37,218 nucleotides of DNA from JBDSKH01 sp035495435. Lineage in GTDB: Bacteria; Actinomycetota; Actinomycetes; Actinomycetales; Microbacteriaceae. A program made the translations under genes and the position numbers. This document shows, piece after piece, positions 14,607 through 22,743 of the stretch (position 1 is the stretch's first letter; the number at the start of each line of letters is the position of its first letter). The notes under the pieces are model-generated. The model ran no database searches. It saw nothing but the letters and a program-made list of their open reading frames with translations, and had not been told where the DNA came from. The stretch is from contig DATJFV010000083.1 in assembly GCA_035495435.1 (NCBI GenBank), positions 1-37,218 of the forward strand. The letters are read 5' to 3'.

Positions 14607-15623
14607 CTAGCCGCGGCGGCTGAGCGTCTCGATGAGCCGTTCGAGTGCGTAGACGGGGTCGCGACCACCGCCCTTGACCTGCGCATCGGTGTCGGCGAGT
14701 GCCTCGATGGCGCGTCCGAGCCCGGCGTCCGTCCAGCCGCGCAGGTCGCGCAGCGCCCGGTCGACCTGCCAGGGTGCCAGACCGAACCGCTGCGCCAACG
14801 CGCCCGAGCCGCCGCTGGCACCGGCGAGCTTCGCCATGGTGCGGATCTTGCTCGCGATCGCGGCGATCATCGGAACCGGGTCGGCTCCGGTCGCGAGCGC
14901 GTGGCGCAGCAACGCGAGAGCGTCGCCATGGCGACCGGCGATGGCGGCGTCGGCGACCGCGAACGCGTTCGTCTCAACGCGGCCGCCGTAGTACCGCGCC
15001 ACCGTCTGCTCGGTGATCTCGTCGTCGGTGTCGGCGAGCAGCTGCCGGATCGCCGCGGCCAGTTCGGCCAGGTCGCCCGAGAATGCCGACAGCAGGGCGC
15101 GCTGTGCCGCCGGGGTGGCCCGCCGACGCGCTGCCGCGAATTCGGCGTGCACGAAGTCGAGCTTGTCGCTGTCGCGTTTGAGTTCGGCGCAGACCACCTC
15201 GATGCCGCCCCCGGTGCCCGAACGGATGGCGTCGAGCAGCTTCTTGCCTCGCACTCCCCCGCCGTGCCGGAGCACCAGGTAGGTGTCGTCGGCGGGGTTG
15301 TCGAGGTAGCCCAGCACCTCGTCGAGGAACGCGTCGCTGGTCTTCTCCACGTTCGCGACGCGGATGAATCGCGGCTCACCGAAGAGGCTCGGGCTCGCCA
15401 TCGTGAGCAGTTCACCGGGCGCATAGGCCGCGGCGTCGAGTTCGACGACTTCGAGCGACGGGTCTTCCGCCTTGAGGGTGTCGCGCAGGAGGCGGATGGA
15501 GCGATCGGCCAGAACCGTCTCGGCGCCGGTGACGAGCACCACGGCGGCCGGGCGGATCTGGTCCCACGTCAGCTGCGGGATGGCGACCTTGCTCGCCGTG
15601 CTGCGCCTCGCCGGTGCCGCCAT
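14607..15623 (-). CDS. holA: DNA polymerase III delta subunit
   Basis: A 338-residue clamp-loader subunit that opens the beta sliding clamp. Recognised by overall pattern: an N-terminal AAA-like part (VLVTGAETVLADRSIRLL, FGEPRFIRVANVE, DTYLVLRH) and the C-terminal collar region ending DPVYALERLIETLSRR. Length is normal. ATG at 15623 has GAGAGGAC eight bases upstream and lies inside the 3' end of comEC, overlapping it by 55 bases in another frame. Position after comEC and against rpsT is the normal holA context. Confidence 0.93.
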   Translation of the reverse strand: MAAPARRSTASKVAIPQLTWDQIRPAAVVLVTGAETVLADRSIRLLRDTLKAEDPSLEVVELDAAAYAPGELLTMASPSLFGEPRFIRVANVEKTSDAFLDEVLGYLDNPADDTYLVLRHGGGVRGKKLLDAIRSGTGGGIEVVCAELKRDSDKLDFVHAEFAAARRRATPAAQRALLSAFSGDLAELAAAIRQLLADTDDEITEQTVARYYGGRVETNAFAVADAAIAGRHGDALALLRHALATGADPVPMIAAIASKIRTMAKLAGASGGSGALAQRFGLAPWQVDRALRDLRGWTDAGLGRAIEALADTDAQVKGGGRDPVYALERLIETLSRRG

Positions 15624-17908
15624 CGATGTCCTCTCGTCCCGTAAAGGCTAGTTGCTGCTGCCGACGGCCCGGACGCGTTGCCTCGCTGACTCCAGACCCG
15701 CACGGTTGCGTCGGGACCGGGTGCCACGAGAACCAAACCGTCGAGGTCGGAGCGCAGCGGGCGGGTTGCCACGGCGTGAAGCACACCGAGCAGTTGCTGC
15801 GTCGGATGCCCGTAATCGTTGTCCGCGCCGACGCCGATCAGGCCGACCGTCGCCCGCAGCTTCTCATACAGCTCAGGCTCCTGATCGGCGGAGCCGTGGT
15901 GTGCGACCTTGACCACGTCGACGTGCGGCAGGGCGGCGGAGCCGAGGAGACGCATCTGCGACTCCTGACCCAGGTCGCCGAGGAAGATGCCGCTCAGGCA
16001 GGGGCAGCCGGGAGACGGAGTGACGAGAAGGGTGACACTCGCCGGGTTGCCGGGCTCGACCCCCGAGGGCGGAGGCCAGACCACGCGCCAGTCCAGTGCT
16101 CCGAGGCGCCCGGTCTCTCCGCGGGAGACCTCGTCGACGCGGGCTCCCCCGGCGCGCAGCGCGGATGCGATGCGGACGTCCCCGGGGTCGGACGCGGGCC
16201 CGATGAGCGCCCGGTCGACACGACCCAGGACCGCATCCACCCCGCCGACATGATCGAGGTCGTAGTGGGTGAGAACGAGCAGCTGGATGCGACCGATGCC
16301 GAGATCGTCGAGGCACGCTGACAGGCGGGCGGGCTGGGGCCCCACGTCGATCACGGCGATCTCGCCCGCACTGCGGATGATCACCGCGTCGCCCTGCCCG
16401 ACGTCGCACTGCGCGAACTCCCAGTCGGCGGGGCGGCTGGCCTGCTCGGCAATCCGGCCACCCGCGATCGACCCGCCATAGGCGAGCAGTGCCACCACGA
16501 GGGCGCCCCGCACGAGCAGGCGAACCGTCGGGCGCCCCAGGCCCATCAACATGGCGACCACCGCCGCCGTGATGACGATCATCGCCGCGACCCCCACCGG
16601 CCCGGTCGGCCAGGGACTGCGGGCGCCGGGGAGGCCGGCGGTGAACCCCGCGACCGCCGCGATCCAGCTCGCCGGAACCCACGCCACCCAGGTGAGAGCA
16701 CCTGCGACACCGGGAAGAACGGGCGCGACCAGGCAGGCCGCGAGACCTGCCACCGTGGCCAGCGGAGCGGCAGGCTCCGCGAGCAGGTTGGCCAGTACGC
16801 CGTACAGGGGCAGGGAGGGGTCGAGGAGGAGCAGCACGGGCTGGCAGGCCAGTTGCGCCGCCAGCGGCACGGCGATGAGGAGAGCGACTCCGCGCGGCAG
16901 CCATCGGCCGAGGGCGCGCGCCAGCGGAGCAGCCAGGACGAGCAGACCGCCCGTGGCGAGCACGCTCAGTGCGAACCCGTAGCTGCGAGCGAGCCACGGA
17001 TCGCCGACGAGCAGCACGATCACCGCCGCACACAGCAGAGGAACGCCCCGAGCGGGGCGGGACAGGCCGAGGGCTGCCAGGGCGATCACCGCCATCGCAG
17101 CGGCCCGGACCACGCTCGGTTCCGGCGTCACGAGCACCACGAAGCCGACCAGCGCGGCACCGGAGACGATCAGCCGAACCCAGCGCGGCATCCCGAGTCC
17201 GGCGCAGGCGGCGAACACCAGCCCGACGACGAGCGCGCAGTTCGATCCGGAGACGGCGGTGAGGTGGCTGAGCGAGCTGGTCTTCATGTCGGCGTCGAGC
17301 TGTGGGGCGACGGCCGAGGTGTCACCGATCGCGAGCCCCGGCAGCAGCCCTGCACCCCGGCCGGGAAGCTCACCGGCCACCGCGGCGAACGATGACCGCA
17401 GATCGTTCGCCACCGCGAGCGCGCCGCCGGCGGGTGAGGACACCGCGATGTCGGCTCGCGCGAACACGAGAAAGGCGACGTCTTCGCCGGCATCCACTCG
17501 CTGCACGCGGGCCCGCAGCGTCAGCTCGTCTCCGATGCGGACGCCATCGACCTCTCCGAAGACGAGCACCGGGGCAGACCCCGCCGTCGCGCGCACGTGC
17601 CCCTGCGACGGGTGCCCGGTCACCGCCACCCGGAGTTCGACGGTGCGACCGGTCTGTTCCGCGGCCACCAGCGCCGGGGGTTCCCGTGCCGAGGCGTGGG
17701 CGATGACCGCGACGGCGACCACCGCACTGGCCGCGAGTGCCACCGCGATCGCCGGCGCCCAGCGCACCCGCCGCGCCACCGCCAGCGCGAGCGCCACGAG
17801 GACCGCGAGCACGGCCGCGGTCGCCCCGGCCATGTGCGGGGCACCGACGATCACCCCCGCCGAGGCCCAGGCGCAGACCGCCGCGGGCACCAGCCGCAGG
17901 TCTTTCAC
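15569..17908 (-). CDS. comEC: ComEC/Rec2-type DNA uptake channel with metallo-beta-lactamase domain
   Basis: A 779-residue inner-membrane protein. N-terminal membrane segments and an OB-like stretch (~70-150) precede the Competence domain, whose SLSHLTAVSGSN motif is conserved, and further membrane segments to about residue 490. The C-terminal metallo-beta-lactamase part has THYDLDHVGG, LGDLGQ and KVAHHGS, so the metal site looks intact. In competent bacteria it forms the channel for single-stranded DNA. The GTG start at 17908 overlaps the comEA stop (GTGA). The last ~18 codons (RWRHRRGAARRARS, very Arg-rich) read through the start of holA. Confidence 0.93.
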   Translation of the reverse strand: MKDLRLVPAAVCAWASAGVIVGAPHMAGATAAVLAVLVALALAVARRVRWAPAIAVALAASAVVAVAVIAHASAREPPALVAAEQTGRTVELRVAVTGHPSQGHVRATAGSAPVLVFGEVDGVRIGDELTLRARVQRVDAGEDVAFLVFARADIAVSSPAGGALAVANDLRSSFAAVAGELPGRGAGLLPGLAIGDTSAVAPQLDADMKTSSLSHLTAVSGSNCALVVGLVFAACAGLGMPRWVRLIVSGAALVGFVVLVTPEPSVVRAAAMAVIALAALGLSRPARGVPLLCAAVIVLLVGDPWLARSYGFALSVLATGGLLVLAAPLARALGRWLPRGVALLIAVPLAAQLACQPVLLLLDPSLPLYGVLANLLAEPAAPLATVAGLAACLVAPVLPGVAGALTWVAWVPASWIAAVAGFTAGLPGARSPWPTGPVGVAAMIVITAAVVAMLMGLGRPTVRLLVRGALVVALLAYGGSIAGGRIAEQASRPADWEFAQCDVGQGDAVIIRSAGEIAVIDVGPQPARLSACLDDLGIGRIQLLVLTHYDLDHVGGVDAVLGRVDRALIGPASDPGDVRIASALRAGGARVDEVSRGETGRLGALDWRVVWPPPSGVEPGNPASVTLLVTPSPGCPCLSGIFLGDLGQESQMRLLGSAALPHVDVVKVAHHGSADQEPELYEKLRATVGLIGVGADNDYGHPTQQLLGVLHAVATRPLRSDLDGLVLVAPGPDATVRVWSQRGNASGPSAAATSLYGTRGHRWRHRRGAARRARSPSRS

Positions 17909-18501
17909 ACGGTCACCAGGTCTTTGAGTCCGGCGAAGGTGGCGTCGCCGATCCCGGTCACGTCGAGCAGGTCTTCGACCGCCGCGAACCGCCCGTTCTG
18001 CTCGCGCCAGTCGATGATGCGCTGCGCCATCGCGGGCCCGATCCGCGGAAGCGTCTCGAGCGCCGCCGCATCGGCCGTGTTGAGATTCACCTTGCCGTCG
18101 GTTGTCTGACCGGGTGCTGCCGGGCCGTCGCCGACGGCGGGGACGATGATCTGCTCACCGTCGCTGAGGAAGCGCGCCAGGTTGAGCGCCGCCGGGTCTG
18201 CATCGGGCGTGAACCCGCCCGCCGCAGCGACGATGTCGACGCCGCGGTCGCCGTCGCGCAATGCGTAGAGCCCGGGACGGGCGACCTCGCCGAGGATGTG
18301 CACATAGATGACTGCGCCCTGCGCGGCATCCGCACCAGCCGACGGCGCCGCACTCGGGGCGACGACCGCTGTGGAACCGTGCGGAGTGAGGGCGGTGACC
18401 AGAACCGCGGCACCCACACCGAGGAGGACCAGGACGAGCGCCGCCCCCGCCCCGACCCTCAGTCGCGCCCGTCGGGCCTCGGGGTCGGGGACGGTGCTCA
18501 T
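17905..18501 (-). CDS. comEA: ComEA-type DNA-binding competence protein
   Basis: A 198-residue protein with one N-terminal membrane anchor (about residues 18-38), a Ser/Ala linker, an SLBB domain (~62-118: VYVHILGEVARPGLY has the family pattern as VIYVHILGEV), and a C-terminal helix-hairpin-helix pair (VNLNTADAAALETLPRIGP ... LLDVTGIG). It would hold incoming double-stranded DNA outside the membrane and pass it to ComEC, with which it is translationally coupled. The ATG at 18501 follows TAACGT and six bases, suggesting a leaderless message. Confidence 0.93.
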   Translation of the reverse strand: MSTVPDPEARRARLRVGAGAALVLVLLGVGAAVLVTALTPHGSTAVVAPSAAPSAGADAAQGAVIYVHILGEVARPGLYALRDGDRGVDIVAAAGGFTPDADPAALNLARFLSDGEQIIVPAVGDGPAAPGQTTDGKVNLNTADAAALETLPRIGPAMAQRIIDWREQNGRFAAVEDLLDVTGIGDATFAGLKDLVTV

Positions 18502-18507
18502 GCGCTC

Positions 18508-18513
18508 ACGTTA
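18508..18513 (-). promoter_or_regulatory. Putative leaderless -10 box (TAACGT) for comEA
   Basis: TAACGT, six bases, ATG at 18501 on the minus strand. The -35 position falls on the palindrome at 18532-18545. Confidence 0.45.
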
Positions 18514-18531
18514 GGAACGCTGGAGCACCCG

Positions 18532-18545
18532 CGGGCGGCCGCCCG
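18532..18545. repeat. 14-bp perfect palindrome upstream of comEA
   Basis: CGGGCGGCCGCCCG reads the same on both strands and contains a NotI site. It sits at the -35 position of the proposed comEA promoter and downstream of the leuS transcription unit, so it could be an operator, a terminator stem, or a chance GC-rich palindrome. Confidence 0.4.
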
Positions 18546-18593
18546 GAGACCTCGTGGGAATCACCACCGCGCACCGGCTGTGGAGGAGTGGAG

Positions 18594-18767
18594 CTAGCTC
18601 TCGTCCTCCACAAGCTCGCTGAGGGCCACAGTGTGCCCCTTGGTGCAGCGGTAGCCCGTGAGCACCGGTGCGTGTGCGCCAGGCTTGCCCGGTCGTGGGT
18701 TGCTGGGCGCACCCATGATCGGGCTCAGGCGACCGCCATCGCCGCGAGGACAGGAGAGAGCAGCCAT
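18594..18767 (-). CDS. Possible 57-residue protein following leuS
   Basis: The reading frame starts with ATG at 18767, five bases after the leuS stop, with AAAGG just upstream inside leuS. The product has a Cys at 6 (CPRGDGG), a Pro/Gly-rich middle (SNPRPGKPG), and CTKGH at 41-45, then an acidic tail (SELVEDES). CxxxH plus an upstream Cys resembles an incomplete zinc ribbon, but I recognise no family. G/C at codon position 3 is about 75-80%, lower than neighbours but well above random, and the ORF fills an otherwise empty gap. An alternative start is ATG at 18716. Real gene or chance ORF cannot be settled from this sequence alone. Confidence 0.5.
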   Translation of the reverse strand: MAALSCPRGDGGRLSPIMGAPSNPRPGKPGAHAPVLTGYRCTKGHTVALSELVEDES

Positions 18768-18771
18768 GGGA

Positions 18772-21333
18772 TCAGCCTTTCGTGGCGACGTTGACGACGC
18801 GGGGCGCGCGCACGATGACGTTGACGATCTCGCGATCGCCGACCGCACGGGCGAACCCCGCGGTCGCTCGCGCGAGCCGCTCCAGTTCCTCGGCACTGAT
18901 CGACGGCGACACCTCGAGCTTGTCGCGTACCTTGCCGTCGACCTGCACGATCGCCGTCACCGACTCCTCGACCAGCAGCGTCGCGTCGGGCTTGCGCAGC
19001 CCGGCGACCGACACCGAGCCGGTGTAGCCCAGGCGCTCCCACATATCCTCGGCCGCGTGCGGCGCGAAGAGGGAGAGCAGCACGGTCACCGCCTCGATCG
19101 CTTCGCGCACCGCCGGATCACCGGCGCCGGGCCCGGTGTCGATGGTCTTGCGGATCGCGTTGACGAGCTCCATCAGTCGCGCCACGACGACGTTGAACTT
19201 GAACGCCTCCATGAGGCCGGGGGCATCGGCCAGCAGGTGGTGGGTCTGCCGGCGCAGGGCGATGTCTCCGCCCTTCCAGTCCACCTCCGGCTTCGAGGTC
19301 ACCTCTCCCGAGATGCGCCACGCCCGTGCCAGGAACTTCGAGGACCCCGACGGCGACACATCCGCCCAGTCGATGTTGTCCTCGGGGGGCCCGGCGAATG
19401 CCATGGTCAGCCGGATCGCATCCGCACCGTGCGCATCGAGCTCGTCCTTGAACTCGACGAGGTTGCCCTTCGACTTGCTCATCGCCTTGCCGTCGAGCAG
19501 CACGCTGCCCTGGTTGAGCACCGCACTGAACGGCTCGGTGAAGGTGACGTAGCCCAGATCGAACAGCACCTTGGTGATGAACCGCGCGTACAAAAGGTGC
19601 AGGATGGCGTGCTCGACGCCGCCGACGTACTGGTCGACAGGCGCCCACTTCTCGGCCTCGGCCGGATCGAAGGCCTGGGTGTCGTCCGTGGGGTTGAGGT
19701 ACCGCAGGAAGTACCACGACGAGTCGACGAAGGTGTCCATCGTGTCAGGGTCGCGGCGGGCCGGGGTTCCGTCGGGCAGGGCGGTCTCCACCCACTCCGT
19801 GGCTGCGCCGAGGGGCGAGGACCCCTTCGGCTTCAGGTCCAGCCCGGCGGGGTCGGGCAGCAGCACCGGCAGGTCGGATTCGGGCACCGGATGGAGCGAG
19901 CCGTCCTCGGCGTGCAGGATCGGGATCGGGGTGCCCCAGTAGCGCTGGCGGGAGATCAGCCAGTCGCGCAGACGGAAGGTCTTGGCCGCGCGCCCGGTAC
20001 CCGCGGATTCGAGCAGCTCGATGACGCGCTTGATCGCGTTCGACTTGCTGAGGCCGTCGAGCGGCCCGGAGTTGATCATGCGCCCGTCGCCGGCGAGCGC
20101 CTTGCCCGTCGACAGCGGGTCGAGCGGCGGGGTCTCGCCCGCCTCCAGCATCTCGGGGGTGATGACCGGCAGTGCGCCGGTGACCGGAGCGTTGGTGTCG
20201 ACCACGACCCGAACGTCGAACCCGAACTTCAGGGCGAAGTCGAGGTCGCGCTGGTCGTGGGCGGGCACGCCCATCACCGCACCGTGACCGTAATCGGCCA
20301 GCACGTAGTCCGCGGTCCAGACCGGGATGCGCTCGCCGTTCACCGGGTTGATCGCCCAGCGTCCGAGCGAGATTCCGGTCTTCTCACGGCCGGTGTCCTG
20401 GCGCTCGATCTCGGTCGACTTCTGCACCTGCTCGAGGTACTCCGCGAAGGCCTGCTGTAGCTCGGGCGTCGACTCCGCCGCCAGCCGGGCGGCCAGTTCC
20501 GAATCGGGCGCCACCACCATGAACGTCGCGCCGTACAGGGTGTCGGGGCGGGTGGTGAAGACGGTCACCGGCTCGGGGTGACCCTCGATCACGAAGTCGA
20601 CCTCGGCACCGGTCGAGCGGCCGATCCAGTTGCGCTGCATCGCCAGCACCTTCGCCGGCCACGAGCCCTCGAGCTGATTCAGGTCGTCCAGCAGCCGGTC
20701 GGCGTAGTCGGTGATCTTGAAGTACCACTGGGTGAGCTTCTTCTTCACCACCACGGCGCCCGAACGCTCCGACGTGCCGTCGGGCAGCACCTGCTCGTTC
20801 GCGAGCACCGTCTGATCCACCGGGTCCCAGTTGACCCAGCTGTCCTTGCGGTACGCCAGGCCCTTCTCGTACAGCTTGAGGAACAGCCACTGGTTCCACT
20901 TGTAGTACTCGGGGTCGGAGGTGTGCAGCTCACGCGACCAGTCGAAGCTGGCGCCGTACCGCTTGAACGAGGCCTTCTGCTGCGCGATGTTGTCGTACGT
21001 CCAGCCGCGCGGATCCACGCCGCGCTTGATCGCGGCGTTCTCGGCGGGCAGCCCGAACGAGTCCCAGCCGATCGGGTGCAACACGTTGAAGCCCTGCTGA
21101 CGCCAGTAGCGCGCGACGATGTCACCGAAGGCGAAGGCCTCGGCATGGCCCATGTGCAGGTCGCCCGAAGGGTACGGGAACATGTCGAGCACATACTTGC
21201 GCGGTCGGGCGTCGGCCGGGTCGTCGGTGGCGTACGGGTTCGACTCCTCCCAGCGCGCCATCCACTTCTGCTGGATGGCGGCGAAGTCGTAGTCGTCGTC
21301 GGGGGTGCTGTCGTGCTGGGTCACAGTCATCAT
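18772..21333 (-). CDS. leuS: Leucine-tRNA ligase
   Basis: An 853-residue class Ia synthetase charging tRNA-Leu. HIGH signature as HMGH at 60-63 (PYPSGDLHMGH); GWDSFGLPAENAA; an editing domain with TTRPDTLYGATF; KMSKS loop as AMSKS (GKAMSKSKGN), where the first Lys is Ala. The C-terminal anticodon-binding and small domains are present (VQVDGKVRDKLEV), so the gene is full length. Start region reads ATGATG at 21333; GTG three codons on is also possible. It is transcribed after pabB on the same strand, with 57 bases between. Confidence 0.96.
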   Translation of the reverse strand: MMTVTQHDSTPDDDYDFAAIQQKWMARWEESNPYATDDPADARPRKYVLDMFPYPSGDLHMGHAEAFAFGDIVARYWRQQGFNVLHPIGWDSFGLPAENAAIKRGVDPRGWTYDNIAQQKASFKRYGASFDWSRELHTSDPEYYKWNQWLFLKLYEKGLAYRKDSWVNWDPVDQTVLANEQVLPDGTSERSGAVVVKKKLTQWYFKITDYADRLLDDLNQLEGSWPAKVLAMQRNWIGRSTGAEVDFVIEGHPEPVTVFTTRPDTLYGATFMVVAPDSELAARLAAESTPELQQAFAEYLEQVQKSTEIERQDTGREKTGISLGRWAINPVNGERIPVWTADYVLADYGHGAVMGVPAHDQRDLDFALKFGFDVRVVVDTNAPVTGALPVITPEMLEAGETPPLDPLSTGKALAGDGRMINSGPLDGLSKSNAIKRVIELLESAGTGRAAKTFRLRDWLISRQRYWGTPIPILHAEDGSLHPVPESDLPVLLPDPAGLDLKPKGSSPLGAATEWVETALPDGTPARRDPDTMDTFVDSSWYFLRYLNPTDDTQAFDPAEAEKWAPVDQYVGGVEHAILHLLYARFITKVLFDLGYVTFTEPFSAVLNQGSVLLDGKAMSKSKGNLVEFKDELDAHGADAIRLTMAFAGPPEDNIDWADVSPSGSSKFLARAWRISGEVTSKPEVDWKGGDIALRRQTHHLLADAPGLMEAFKFNVVVARLMELVNAIRKTIDTGPGAGDPAVREAIEAVTVLLSLFAPHAAEDMWERLGYTGSVSVAGLRKPDATLLVEESVTAIVQVDGKVRDKLEVSPSISAEELERLARATAGFARAVGDREIVNVIVRAPRVVNVATKG

Positions 21334-21390
21334 TCCGGTGGGTCGGTGAGATGGATGCCGTGGCGACGACAGCGCTGGCGTCGCGGCAAC

Positions 21391-22731
21391 CTATTCCAGC
21401 GTAGCGACCCCGAGAGCCCCGAGGAGGGCGGCGGCCTTCAGCCGGGCCTCCGCGAGCTCCTCCTCGGGCACGCTCAGCGCCGTGATCCCGCCACCGGTTC
21501 CGAGGGTGGCGCCGTGCTCATCGATCACGATGCTGCGGATGGTCATCGCCAGATCGATGCGTCCGTCCCGCCCGAGGTAGCCGAACGCGCCCGCGTACAG
21601 GCCGCGGGCCCGCCGCTCCAGCCGGTCGAGGATCTCGGTCGCGCGTCGCTTCGGCGCTCCCGTCATCGACCCGGCCGGCAGGCAGGCGGCGATCGCATCG
21701 ACACCGTCGAGGCCCCCACGCAACCGGCCCTCGATCGAACTGACCAGCTGGTGCACCTGCGGATACGACTCCACGTCGAGCAGACTCGGCACCACGACGC
21801 TCCCCGGCTCGCTCACCCGCGCCAGGTCGTTGCGCATCAGGTCGACGATCATGATGTTCTCGGCGCGCTCCTTGTCGCTGGCGAGCAACTCGTCGCGCAG
21901 GCGGGCATCGGATGCGGCATCCGGGTCACGCCTCCTGGTCCCCTTGATCGGGTGGGTGCGCACGATCCCGTCCGGATGCACCTCGAGAAACCGCTCTGGG
22001 CTCGCGCTCAGCAGACTCACTCCCCCGATGCGCAGCAGCGCGCCGTGATGGCTCGGACTCAGTTCGCGCACCCGCCGGTACGTCGCCACCGGGTCGATGA
22101 CTCCGTCGACGCGCGCCTCGGTGGTGAGGCAGAGCTGGTAGGCCTCCCCCTCGCGAATGGCGTCCTGACAGGCGGCGATGCTGGCGAGGTATTCCGCGTC
22201 GGATTCGTGCCAACGAACGCGCAGAGGGCCACCGGAATCGCCGGCCCGCGCCTCTCGTGCCACCACATCCGCAACCCCGTGGACGGCTCTCAGCCGCTGC
22301 GTCACCTCATCGCGCCACCCCGCGTGGTCGTCCCACGTCGGCCCCAGAGCCAGCAGCTCGGCCGAGCCGTCCGGCTCGATCGCGACCGCGCGGGTGACGC
22401 GCAGGAACGCGGCATCGGGATAGCGCGACACCCGTGACACCTCGGCACCCATCGTCTCGCCACGCAGCTCGTACCCCAGCCACCCGACCAGCCCGAGACG
22501 GAACGCGGGCGCGCCCGCGTCAGCCTCGGGATCGGGGCCGGCCAGCTCGGCCCGCACGGCATCCAGCACCGGAGACGGCGGGTACCAGCGCTCGCCCGCC
22601 CCCAGGTACGCGGTGCCGCTGGTGCCGCTGTCGAGCCAGAACACGTCGGTATCGTCGCCATGCAGGGCGGCGAAGACCGCGGGCGCCGAATATCCGTCTC
22701 CCAGCGGATGGCGCAGCAGGCGGAGCGGCAT
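21391..22731 (-). CDS. pabB: Aminodeoxychorismate synthase component I (PabB)
   Basis: A 446-residue chorismate-utilising enzyme that, with a glutamine amidotransferase, makes 4-amino-4-deoxychorismate for folate. Catalytic-domain markers: SASPERFLEV, PIKGTRRR, ENIMIVDLMRNDLARV, PAGSMTGAPKRRATEILDRLE, and GRIDLAMTIRSIV. The PIKGT form with Lys is characteristic of PabB/anthranilate synthase and argues against isochorismate synthase. Neighbourhood with a lyase-type aminotransferase favours PabB over TrpE. No amidotransferase (PabA) is in the window. The gene is divergent from the lyase gene, with only 11 bp between the two start codons. Confidence 0.88.
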   Translation of the reverse strand: MPLRLLRHPLGDGYSAPAVFAALHGDDTDVFWLDSGTSGTAYLGAGERWYPPSPVLDAVRAELAGPDPEADAGAPAFRLGLVGWLGYELRGETMGAEVSRVSRYPDAAFLRVTRAVAIEPDGSAELLALGPTWDDHAGWRDEVTQRLRAVHGVADVVAREARAGDSGGPLRVRWHESDAEYLASIAACQDAIREGEAYQLCLTTEARVDGVIDPVATYRRVRELSPSHHGALLRIGGVSLLSASPERFLEVHPDGIVRTHPIKGTRRRDPDAASDARLRDELLASDKERAENIMIVDLMRNDLARVSEPGSVVVPSLLDVESYPQVHQLVSSIEGRLRGGLDGVDAIAACLPAGSMTGAPKRRATEILDRLERRARGLYAGAFGYLGRDGRIDLAMTIRSIVIDEHGATLGTGGGITALSVPEEELAEARLKAAALLGALGVATLE

Positions 22732-22736
22732 AGCCT
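22731..22736 (+). promoter_or_regulatory. Putative leaderless -10 box (TAGCCT) for the aminotransferase gene
   Basis: TAGCCT, six bases (GATCCT), ATG at 22743. Interlocked with the opposite-strand box of pabB, so the two promoters occupy the same 13 bp. Confidence 0.55.
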
Positions 22737-22737
22737 G

Positions 22738-22743
22738 ATCCTA
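22738..22743 (-). promoter_or_regulatory. Putative leaderless -10 box (TAGGAT) for pabB
   Basis: TAGGAT, six bases, ATG at 22731 on the minus strand. Its first base pairs with the A of the opposite gene's start codon. Confidence 0.5.

Noticed and set aside
18658..20460. 600-codon open frame on the plus strand opposite leuS
   Set aside because: Exact antisense shadow of leuS; the product is rich in Arg, Val and Gly, with no motif and no ribosome binding site.
20578..22437. 619-codon open frame on the plus strand opposite leuS and pabB
   Set aside because: Spans two genes on the other strand and crosses their boundary, which a real gene would not; no recognisable domain.
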